This document shows, one piece after another, positions 55,292-64,000 of a stretch of 64,000 nucleotides of DNA (within the stretch, counting starts at the first letter, position 1; the number at the start of each line of letters is the position of its first letter). The DNA comes from Bufo bufo (Eukaryota; Chordata; Amphibia; Anura; Bufonidae). The position numbers were made by a program, and so were the translations under genes. The notes under the pieces were generated by a model. The model was not told where the DNA came from and made no database searches. It saw only the letters and a program-made list of their open reading frames with translations. The stretch is taken from assembly GCF_905171765.1 (NCBI RefSeq), contig NC_053389.1, forward strand, positions 219,858,624 to 219,922,623, given 5' to 3'.

Positions 55292-56243
55292 ACACTGCCA
55301 CTAGGCCTGAACAGGCCCCGCACCGCACGCCTGCTGGCACGGCGGAGGCGGCCGGAGCTTCCACTCCGCCGCCCAGAAATAGACAGCCCCAAGCCAAGCC
55401 ACCTTAACCCGGAGGTCCCACTAGAGATAATCGCTAACGCCCAGACCCCATGGGAATATAAGACTGCCATAGAGGAATGGGTTAAACAAGTCTTAGATGA
55501 CCACCAGCCTGGCGACCCTAAGCTCACCAGACGGACAGGGACCGTCCTCTGGTTCTCCGTACAGCGAGGAGTGGGCTTCCTTCAGGACAACTACTCTGGA
55601 GCAGAGATATTTGTGGGCCGCCGCTGCTTAAGCGCCCCTACCTGCCGCAGGCCCGCCACAGCCTGTATGTGGGCGATCAAGTGGAGTACACTCCAATGCG
55701 GTCCCTTTAAGGCCCCTTTGCCGCAGGAGTGACTCTACTGGCCAAACTCTTATCCCCTGTCTTAACCCCAGAGTCCTGGCAGGAGGACCCCAGCTCTGCA
55801 GGGAGAGTCCGTTGTCTTCAGAAGACCCCAGATGGCAGGATGCGGTTCAGGGAACAAGCCCAACCTGAACCAGAGCCACTAATTCCTGACCTGTTAGCAC
55901 CCCCAACACTACAGGTGGGCCAAATAAATAACTCTATCCTGACCTTCACCCCTGGGGTACAGCCATATATCCTACCCTGGAAGCTGCCACAGGCACCCTC
56001 AGTTTGCCTGCTAGAACCCCTTCAGCCGTAGGTTTTATCCGCCTCTGCATCGGCTAGGGATCCCGGTTTACAGCATGTCACAGCTGCATTCACCAGGCTG
56101 GCTGCTTAGCCAAATAGCAAGAGCACCACCGGAGGGCAGTGGCGCACCACGACTGCTGCAAGCTTCAACTATCACAAGCAAGAGTGCCCCCTGATGAGCT
56201 TCAGTAGCTCCAGCAGCGAGGAGGACCTGCACGTCCGTCTCTA
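55292..56243 (+). pseudogene. retroelement accessory ORF with a cold-shock-like domain
   Basis: Frame pieces: a Pro/Ala-rich start, then a short helical stretch (EIIANAQTPWEYKTAIEEW) and a cold-shock-like domain at 55535-55618 onward: GTVLWFS, RGVGFLQ (RNP1-like) and EIFVG (RNP2-like) in the order and spacing of Y-box proteins. After a frameshift near 55620 the second half of the domain is readable as LYVGDQVEYTP. A Pro-rich stretch follows (55729-56031) and, after another frame change, a tail GGQWRTTT and PLMSFSSSSSEED with a stop at 56243. The tail is shared with the family A ORF at 23356. Cold-shock domains bind single-stranded RNA or DNA; a role with element RNA is inference. It could instead be a captured host Y-box segment. 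Confidence 0.65.
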
Positions 56244-57582
56244 AAAATGCTCTTTTGCAAAGAAATAAAGAACTATTGGGAGCCACAACAAGGACTACAC
56301 TTGAAGGGTGGAGAGCTGTTGGCCATTTGTTCCAAGTGTTTTGCCCTTGTTTCTTCTTCACCAGGATGGACATGGTTTGTGAGAACTCCCCCCAACTATC
56401 TTAACCCTTTGCAACCAAGTTTTACATTGTTTTATCCCCTTTTCCAGGTTACTTGAGAGCAACTATGGTTTTCATTATGCTGCTATTTTATGTGTTTTTA
56501 TGACATTTTATACCACCCTTTGGATTACAATTAACTTTATTGTTCCTGTGGATTACAATTGACTTTTACTTGTTTCCAGAGGATTCTACAAGCACTTCAA
56601 GAAAAAGGACTCAAGTCATATTTGAGCGTATTATTGCACTAATAAATGCACTACGTTTTTGCACTTAAGTTTTACAGGTGAAGCAATGTTCAAGGATCAT
56701 ATGCCCATTGTGTGTATTCTCTTCTAGGTGCCGCAATGTGACCTTCATGCACTTATTGTGAAACTGCACTAACTTATGCCTTTAGCCAGAGCAGTAGCAC
56801 CGTACTTTTGTGTGCCTTGCCTTACAGCTCTGTTCTCTTTACATGGACTGCCTCTGCGGACTTTAATACCAATGGCCTACTCATAGTGCACAAGTAAGAC
56901 AAGTGGTAAGTTCCAGGCAGGTCCAGCAAGGGTAACACCGCTGCTTCGGGAATGGCTAGGGGAGTCATATACTCCTCCTTCCTGTTTGTTATATGTGCCA
57001 GGATTGGTAATGGGACTATTATACTGCATCATTATACATCCTGCTGTGTCTTCCAGGAGTTCCATGAGATTACTATACCCTCCTCCTGTGACTGCCAGAA
57101 GTGCATGAAGAAGCTGATACCTCCCCTTCTGTGCCTTTGCCTAAGGTTTTGCGCCTCAAACCTTAGAGACACATTTTAGCTAACCATAGTCACCATGTGA
57201 TCGTGCTATAAGCCTTATATTTTGACTTTAGTGCAGGGAAGGGAATACAGGATAAAGCCACCCTTTCATTTGCGGGCATTTAATTAGATAATGGTGGGAC
57301 TACAGAGTGAAGACACCCCCATGCTTTCTTTGGTATCGGTGGACAATACTTCAAAGTCAGTCAGTAGTGATTGCTTAGTGCAGACTTTTGGTTCACTGGT
57401 TATACTGAGAGGGAAACTGTTACTTAGGACACCCTATTCATGCGGACAGGAACCTCAGGGTAGCTGTTTTGTGTTTGTCTTTGTATGTCTTTATGTGTAA
57501 CTCATGCAGCACTTTGTATTTATTTGGGTACCCCAGAGCTGGTTCCTCCCCTCCTAAGCATAAGCCAAGGGTGGATTACCTC
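56244..57582 (+). other. retroelement 3' noncoding region
   Basis: 1.3 kb without a recognisable reading frame. 56244-56640 is shared with family A; the rest has no partner in the window. Confidence 0.55.
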
Positions 57583-57596
57583 AAAGTAAGGGGGAA
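57583..57596 (+). promoter_or_regulatory. polypurine tract
   Basis: AAAGTAAGGGGGAA ends one base before the LTR start TGTAAC, the position of the plus-strand primer in LTR retroelements. Confidence 0.75.
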
Positions 57597-60500
57597 TGTA
57601 ACACCCCAGAGTTGTGTTACTACACTTCTCTACCCCGCTATTATCTGTTAAGAGCCTTTACATTTGTCATCTGATATGATTTTGCTCATGTCTTCACAAC
57701 TATGCATCTAAAACTATGTTAAATGTCAATGTCCTTGTAATTTTCCATGTTCACCAGCAGGTGGCAGCAGGGCCGGCTCCAGGTTCATGTGGGCCCTTGG
57801 GCGATAAATCCCAGTGGGCCCCCATGAGGCATTTTTTTACATTGACATGTCCCCCTGTGGCTCCTACACGGTATAATGACCCCCAGTGGCCCCTATACAG
57901 TATAATGACTACTAGTGGCCCTTCACACAGTATAATGAACCCCCAATTCCCCCCCACTGTATAATGACCACCTGTGGCCCTGCATTCAGAATAATAACCC
58001 CCAGTCGCCCCCATTTAGAATAATGACCCCCAGTAGCCCCCACACTGGGGGAATACTGTATGGAGGGGGCTCTGGGGGTCATTATACTGAATGGAGGGTC
58101 ATTGGTGATCATTATACTAAATGGGGGACACTGGGGGTCATTATACTATGTAAAGGGCCCTCACAGTATAATGACCCCACAGTGACCCTCCATTCAGAAT
58201 AATGACCCCCAGTCGCCCCCACACTGGGGGTTATACTGTATGGAGGGGGCACGAGGGGTTATTATATTTAATGGGGGATCTGGTGGTCATTATGCTAAAT
58301 GGAGGGTCAATGGGGATCATTATACTAAATAGGGGGCACTGGGAGTCATTATACTGTGTAAGGGACCCTCACAGTGTGATGAATGACCCCCCAGTGGCCC
58401 CCTCACATACCTATCATTGCAGGGGAGCTGGTGGTCCTGTCAGTCACTAACCGCAGCTCCCTGCGCTCCTTCTCTCCTCCGCTGCAGCAGTGAGCCAGGC
58501 CTGGAGGAGAGAAGGAGATGTGCAGTGATGTAGCTAGAACTGACTGGGCCCCACAGCGAAATTTAGTACGCCCCCCTCCCCCCCAATGTGTGTTCACATT
58601 ACGTTTTTCCTATCGGTTTGATGTATACACATGTGCAGCACTCCACGTTTTTGTATCCTGCAGAGTCAAGTAAAAAATGCATACGTTAACGTATATGTTT
58701 TTTTACCATGGAACTGTATGGTGAACGGACGCCACTGTACGGCATCAGTCTGAGGCATCTGGTAACGCATACATTTTCAGTATGCATTAAATGGATGGCA
58801 AAAATGTGATGTGAACCCAGCCCTAGTGTCAGAATAAGCCCCAGTACACATTGGAGCAGCATGGCGGAGAGGGGAGGACGCCATGTACTGACAGAGCGCT
58901 GCCTGGTCCTGGTGGTCAGGGGTGAGGACTGTGCTTCCCAAGGATCATTTATCTATTGGGAAATCCAGGGCACAGTATAATACACTAGAATATATATAAT
59001 ATACAGATATTAGCCCCACCCCCCGAATAATCATACGATTAGGGGGTCATTTATTATATAGAAATACGTCTATGTAAGGCGTATTTCTGACACAGATGTG
59101 GCGCAAAGGTCCTTAACACCGCAATCTGCATCTTTTCCCGCTCATGCCAGGTCTAAAAAAAGTGGTGTGGGCAGAAAGGGATACAGTTATGGCCATCCAG
59201 TTATTGGATACCACCGCCATATAGTGATAACACCGCCATATAGTGATAACACCGCCATACAAGGATAAAACCACCATACAAGGATAAAACCACCATACAG
59301 TGACCGGATAAAAGGGTATAAGAGGGCATAGTACAGGGAATGACTATGGGCACTGCACAGAGTGTGGTAAGAGGGCACAATGCAGGGTATAAAGGGGCAC
59401 AGTACGGGGTGGGGGGCACAGTCACATGACCCTGTGATGTTAGAAGGTCCTTATGGTGAATGCGGTTCAGATGCCACCATAATGAGAGGCAGAGGAGTGA
59501 GACAGGGGCCCGGGGCCCTGGATGGACAGGAGGGGTGGACACAGCAAGTAGGTGGAAGGGGCTCTGAGGGGGATTCATACAAGTAGTGGCAGGAGGTCTG
59601 TGCAGGGCAGCAACAGGAGATAGGAGGGTGGGACAGGAGCCCTGGATACATGAGGGAGGAAAGGAGACAGCAGGGGCTCCATAAGGGTGATATAGGACAG
59701 GATATGGTGGGGGGGGGGGGGGGGGCAGGTGTCATGGAGACAATCAGCTTAATAAAACAGTAACACAACTAAATAGAATGAAGCAGCAGTGTCCCCCCCT
59801 TTCCTTCTGTCCCACAGAGAAGAGACAGTCACAGTGCAGACTCACTCACAGACTGTCTCCACACTTCTCTGCTCCAGCTCCAGCCGTGCGGTCTCTCTCC
59901 AGTCTCCTCAGGCAGCGTGTGTCCTGTGTAGAGGGGGCGTGTCCTGTGTAGAGGGGGCGTGTCCTGAGTCTCTGCAGCTCAGAGGGCCCACCAGAGGGGT
60001 ACTGCGTATGTGAAAGGACAGCAGTGAGAGCTCCCATCTGTATTGATGGAAGTGCTCATAGCAGCTCAGTGGGCCCCCCCAGGAGCATTGGGCCCCGGCA
60101 CTTGCCCGGGGATGCCGGGTTATGACGCCGGCCCTGGGTGGCAGCAATATGTTGGTAAGGAATTAGTAAGAAATTAGTATCCAGTTTAGTACACATCTAA
60201 GCTGGAATGGATAATTCCAGCTTAGCTTTCCCTCTGTGGAGATGTGGACTATTCCCACATCCTACACCTTGGGTGGAGAAGGAAGTTAGGTTGAAAGTAG
60301 CCCACCCACTGCTAGGGGTAGGGTGTGTGTGTAAGGAGTCCCCCTGTATAGGGACGAAAGCCAGGATCTTGTCTCGGCTGATACATTGATCACATACCCA
60401 GACTGAGCCCTGCAGCCTCAGCTGGAAGAAGAAGAAAGCAGACAATCTCCAGAGTTCCAGGACGAAAGCATTCCCTGAGAGCCTATCTGTGAGAAAAGTC

Positions 60501-61054
60501 CAGTGACCTAGGAGAAGCCATATTCCTCCTCAGCTAGTCAGACCCCATACAGCAGAAGATAGAGAGAATTGCAGAAGCTAAATTCCTACCACAGTTATAG
60601 AGCTAACAAGCAGACGTCTTTTCCTGCAAGCTCCTGATTTATAGTGCAGAAGACTTATTCCTGCCAACTATTGCCAAAACCTGCTGGGACCAAAGACCAA
60701 AGCTGTATTCTGCTTGGATGAAAGTTATCTTCAGTAAAGAAAATTTCACCTAAAGGTCTGGATATCATTTTCTGCTTCAAAATCCCTCTATTACCCCCTA
60801 CTATCACTACACTCAATTTATTGCAAGTGAGCCAGGAGCCAGGAGTCCAGCCGTACCCAGGTAGGAGACACCGTTGACACCATTATCACCACCATACAGA
60901 GACATTATGGGCCAATACACCACTCTGGCATGCCCAACCTGGAACGCGCTTTATAACACCTTGGGAGGGCCCTGTGATAGTACCCTGCGCACGCTGCAAT
61001 TGGCGTCACAAACAAACTATAGACTATTAACCACCCATATCCTGACCCACTGCA
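57597..61054 (+). mobile_element. LTR of the family-A-related element, split by a hAT insertion
   Basis: It starts TGTAACACCCCAGAGTTG and ends CCCACTGCA. Without the insertion it is about 1.08 kb. CACCAGCAGGTGGCAGCAG (57752-57770) is the segment shared with the family A LTR and is where the hAT inserted. The end is placed by analogy with family A. Confidence 0.7.
57768..60136. mobile_element. non-autonomous hAT element, 2369 bp
   Basis: Ends CAGGGCCGGC and GCCGGCCCTG with an exact 8-bp target duplication GGTGGCAG (57760-57767, 60137-60144). The interior has a 30-odd-bp minisatellite of ATAATGACCCCCAGTGGCCC units in both orientations (57843-58400), a truncated GGGGGTCATTTATTA MITE (59043), a poly(G) run at about 59709-59725 and CpG-rich sequence. 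No transposase domain. The unusual length for a non-autonomous hAT reflects these internal additions. Confidence 0.88.
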
Positions 61055-61058
61055 TAAG

Positions 61059-61076
61059 TGGCGTCAGTATACCCGT
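61059..61076 (+). promoter_or_regulatory. primer-binding-like site after the LTR
   Basis: TGGCGTCAGTATACCCGT occupies the same position after the LTR as TGGCGTCACGAACAGGAT in family A; the first eight bases agree. An LTR with internal 3' sequence before it and a primer site after it suggests recombination between two LTRs. Confidence 0.45.
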
Positions 61077-61135
61077 ATCCTGCTCATTGAAGTTGTACTG
61101 CTCTCCCCTACCTATTGCTGAACAAAACTGCTGAC

Positions 61136-61751
61136 AGATGCCCTTCAATCTATTTCATGAATCATTTTTATACCAAAAATCCTTAAAGGCTGTTAATAAT
61201 TTTTTTTAAATAAATTGTTTGTTTCTAGCATTAATATACCCTTTTTTAATTAATTTTTGCTTCCATGTGTCCCTTTTGGAGCCGCTATTAATTTGGGCTG
61301 CTAAGGGTAGGTTCTAGACAGAATCAGTTTCCTTCCCCCTCTGGCAGCTGACAATCCTTTCACATTTCCCTCCACAAGGAGTCTTCACAGCTATGCTGCC
61401 ACGTTACTGCAGATGCTCAGTGTCTTCTCTGACAAGCAGGGCAGAAATCTATTTCTGTTAGTTGCTCTGCAGTGAACAGAGGATCCCTATGCAGGCACCT
61501 GACTATTGGGAGAGTAACTGAGCATGTGGGACCAGCAGCACCACCAGTTCATTAGAATGTTCACACTGCTATACCCTCTGAACAGTAGGTGGCAGCATAC
61601 TATTTAATTCATAGCTGAGATCGTAATACCCGTAATGTGGCGGTGACCAACCAAGCGGGCTGTGCTACGCTGTGTCCATAACTCCCATAGAGGTGAATGG
61701 AAGTGTAGCACAGTCAGATATACTGTCTCCATAACTCAAGCTATGGAGACA
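61136..61751. other. no recognisable feature
   Basis: Unique-looking sequence with a TTTTTTTAAATAAATTG stretch. No domain-bearing open frame. Confidence 0.45.
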
Positions 61752-61759
61752 GCATAGGG

Positions 61760-62073
61760 CAGTGGTGGCAAACCTATGGCACCGATGCCAGAGGTGGCAC
61801 TCAGAACCTCAGAGCACCCTGGAAACCGTCTATGGTGTACTAATCTACCTAAGACTTTTCCTGCCATTCAGGAGCGCGGGGTGCCCTATGAACAGCACAG
61901 GCAGCGCACTGAATGTAGGCAGGCTATTATATCTAAATGATAAAGTACATGGAAGATAGACTATAGTGGACTGTAGTATTCAGGTTAACTTGCCGTGTTG
62001 GAACTTTGCGATAAATAAGTGGGTTTTGGGTTGCAGTTTGGGCACTCAATCTCTAAAATGTTCACCATCACTG
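61760..62073. mobile_element. hAT MITE (Charlie-type ends)
   Basis: The 314-bp element has CAGTGGTGGCAAACCT at the left and GTTCACCATCACTG at the right. The 8-bp flanks are GCATAGGG and GCATAGGT (7 of 8). No transposase. Confidence 0.82.
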
Positions 62074-62081
62074 GCATAGGT

Positions 62082-62345
62082 GATGACTATCTGTTAGATT
62101 GAAGGGGGTCCAACCACTGGAGCCCCTCCAATCACAAGAACTCCCAAAATGAATGAAACGGTAGCTTGCACACTAATAATCCATTCATTCTCTATGGGAG
62201 ACAGCAGAGTTCATTGCTCAGCTACTTCCAACAGTGCCATAGGATGAGTGCAAATGCTCGACCTGCCGCTCCTTTAATTTTGTGGGCACGGCCCCCCATT
62301 ATTGTTATGAATTGGGATCCCATCGGTTGGCCCAAACCAATATGA
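62082..62345. other. no gene; MITE-like fragment
   Basis: The sequence resembles the edge of a common amphibian fold-back element (GGGGTCCAACCACTGGAGCC, ATTCTCTATGGGAGACAGC), without a detectable partner arm. Confidence 0.35.
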
Positions 62346-64000
62346 TATATGGAGTAACCCTTTAACCACCTCAGCCCCCAGTGCTTAAACACCCTGAATG
62401 ACCAGGCCACTTTTTACACTTCTGACCTACACTACTTTCACCGTTTATTGCTCGGTCATGCAACTTACCACCCAAATGAATTTTACCTCCTTTTCTTCTC
62501 ACTAATAGAGCTTTCATTTGGTGGTATTTCATTGCTGCTGACATTTTTACTTTTTTTGTTATTAATCGAAATTTAACGATTTTTTTGCAAAAAAATGACA
62601 TTTTTCACTTTCAGTTGCAAAATTTTGCAAAAAAAACGACATCCATATAGAAATTTTGCTCTAAATTTATAGTTCTACATGTCTTTGATAAAAAAAAAAT
62701 GTTTGGGTAAAAAAAAAAATGGTTTGGGTAAAAGTTATAGCGTTTACAAACTATGGTACAAAAATGTGAATTTCCGCTTTTTGAAGCAGCTCTGACTTTC
62801 TGAGCACCTGTCATGTTTCCTGAGGTTCTACAATGCCCAGACAGTACAAACACCCCACAAATGACCCCATTTCTGAAAGTACACACCCTAAGGTATTCGC
62901 TGATGGGCATAGTGAGTTCATAGAACTTTTTATTTTTTGTCACAAGTTAGCGGAAAATGATGATTTTTTTTTTTTTTTTTTTTCTTACAAAGTCTCATAT
63001 TCCACTAACTTGTGACAAAAAATAAAAAGTTCTATGAACTCACTATGCCCATCAGCGAATACCTTGGGGTCTCTTCTTTCCAAAATGGGGTCACTTGTGG
63101 GGTAGTTATACTGCCCTGGCATTCTAGGGGCCCAAATGTGTGGTAAGGAGTTTGAAATCAAATTCTGTAAAAAATGACCTGTGAAATCCGAAAGGTGCTC
63201 TTTGGAATATGGGCCCCTTTGCCCACCTAGGCTGCAAAAAAGTGTCACACATCTGGTATCTCCGTACTCAGGAGAAGGTGGGGAATGTGTTTTGGGGTGT
63301 CATTTTATATATACCCATGCTGGGTGAGAGAAATATCTTGGCAAAAGACAACTTTTCCCATTTTTTTATACAAAGTTGTCATTTGACCAAGATATTTATC
63401 TCACCCAGCATGGGTATATGTAAAAAGACACCCCAAAACACATTCCTCAACTTCTCCTGAGTACGGGGATACCAGATGTGTGACACTTTTTTGCAGCCTA
63501 GGTGGGCAAAGGGGCCCATATTCCAAAGAGCACCTTTCGGATTTCACTCCTCATTTTTTCCTGAATTTGATTTCAAACTCCTTACCACACATTTGGGCCC
63601 CTAGAATACCAGGGCAGTATAACTACCCCACAAGTGACCCCATTTTGGAAAGAAGACACCCCAAGGTATTCCGTGAGGGGCATGGCGAGTTCCTAGAATT
63701 TTTTATTTTTGGTCACAAGTTAGTGGAAAATGATGATTTTTTTTTTTTTTTTTTTTTCATACAAAGTCTCATATTCCACAAACTTGTGACAAAAAATAAA
63801 AACTTCCATGAACTCACTATGCCCATCAGCGAATACCTTGGGGTCTCTTCTTTCCAAAATGGGGTCACTTGTGGGGTAGTTATACTGCCCTGGCATTCTA
63901 GGGGCCCAAATGTGTGGTAAGTAGGTAAATGACCTGTGAAATCTGAAAGGTGCTCTTTGGAATGTGGGCCCCTTTGCCCACCTAGGCTGCAAAAAAGTGT
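62346..64000. repeat. array of alternating inverted units, extending beyond the window
   Basis: After an A/T-rich leader (62346-62815) the sequence is a chain of inverted units with symmetry centres at about 62978, 63364 and 63751, i.e. every 387 bp. Two centres sit at poly(T) runs (T about 22), the middle one at GACAAC/GTTGTC. Adjacent arms are mostly 85-95% complementary. Open frames here are shadows of one repeated sequence. It looks like an expanded fold-back DNA element; I do not recognise the family with certainty. Confidence 0.8.

Larger units (their letters stand above)
55240..61076 (+). mobile_element. 3' half of an LTR retroelement related to family A, with LTR and a following primer-like site
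   Basis: The order is accessory ORF, long 3' noncoding region, polypurine tract, LTR (57597-61054) and then TGGCGTCA at 61059. Gag and pol are missing. A hAT element splits the LTR. The 3' noncoding sequence matches 23986-24420 of family A. Confidence 0.75.

Noticed and set aside
57716..58450. Several open frames with repeated Gly/Ala/Pro motifs
   Set aside because: Translation of the bidirectional minisatellite inside the hAT element.
62611..63992. Open frames repeated on both strands (for example 63480-63920)
   Set aside because: They are the same inverted repeat unit read on either strand.

Overview
The window looks like anuran amphibian (frog or toad) nuclear DNA made almost entirely of repeats. 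I found no host protein-coding gene, no tRNA gene and no rRNA gene. The reasons for the host call are the mix of families: a Tx1-group LINE, Penelope-like elements (PLEs) with hammerhead motifs, CR1/L2-type 3' ends, a DIRS/Ngaro-type hydrolase relic, gypsy LTR elements, TTAA-flanked MITEs starting AGGG, hAT and Harbinger-type MITEs, and a V-SINE-like tRNA-derived SINE. The species cannot be named from sequence alone.

Layout. 1-12816 is a 141-bp tandem satellite (about 91 monomers) with higher-order blocks. 12817-14928 holds a PLE fragment with a hammerhead motif, a 110-bp-arm inverted repeat and a DIRS/Ngaro-type SGNH-hydrolase relic split by a CR1/L2-like LINE end. 14929-21866 holds a nearly intact Tx1-group LINE on the minus strand (ORF1 and ORF2 both open), downstream of which sits the 5' piece of a second copy. 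22342-24467 is an internally deleted LTR retroelement (family A). 24468-25460 is a minisatellite. 26017-31628 is a degraded minus-strand gypsy element whose 3' LTR is split by a long-TIR DNA transposon that is itself split by a PLE. 31629-34360 has minisatellites and MITEs. 34540-46197 is a second, older minus-strand gypsy element broken by a PLE (35437-41674), which contains a Tc1/mariner element (37644-40033), which contains a 1.6-kb palindromic PLE dimer. 46603-48203 is a run of three MITEs. 50347-54354 is a frameshifted L1-clade LINE. 55061-61076 has another PLE ribozyme motif and the 3' half of a family-A-related LTR element, whose LTR is split by a 2.4-kb hAT element. 61760-64000 has a hAT MITE and an array of alternating inverted units that runs off the window end.

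How parts relate. LTRs at 22342, 45155-46197 and 57597 share the same first bases and belong to related families. The elements at 22342 and 55240 share a non-gag-pol ORF ending in a serine-rich acidic tail; in the second copy this ORF carries a recognisable cold-shock-like domain. PLE insertions are bounded by target duplications of 15, 34 and probably 112 bp. Hammerhead motifs occur at seven places; two look core-intact, four have a paired C3-to-U and G8-to-A change, and one has lost C3. The cold-shock ORF and the U3/A8 hammerhead variants are the most unusual things I see.
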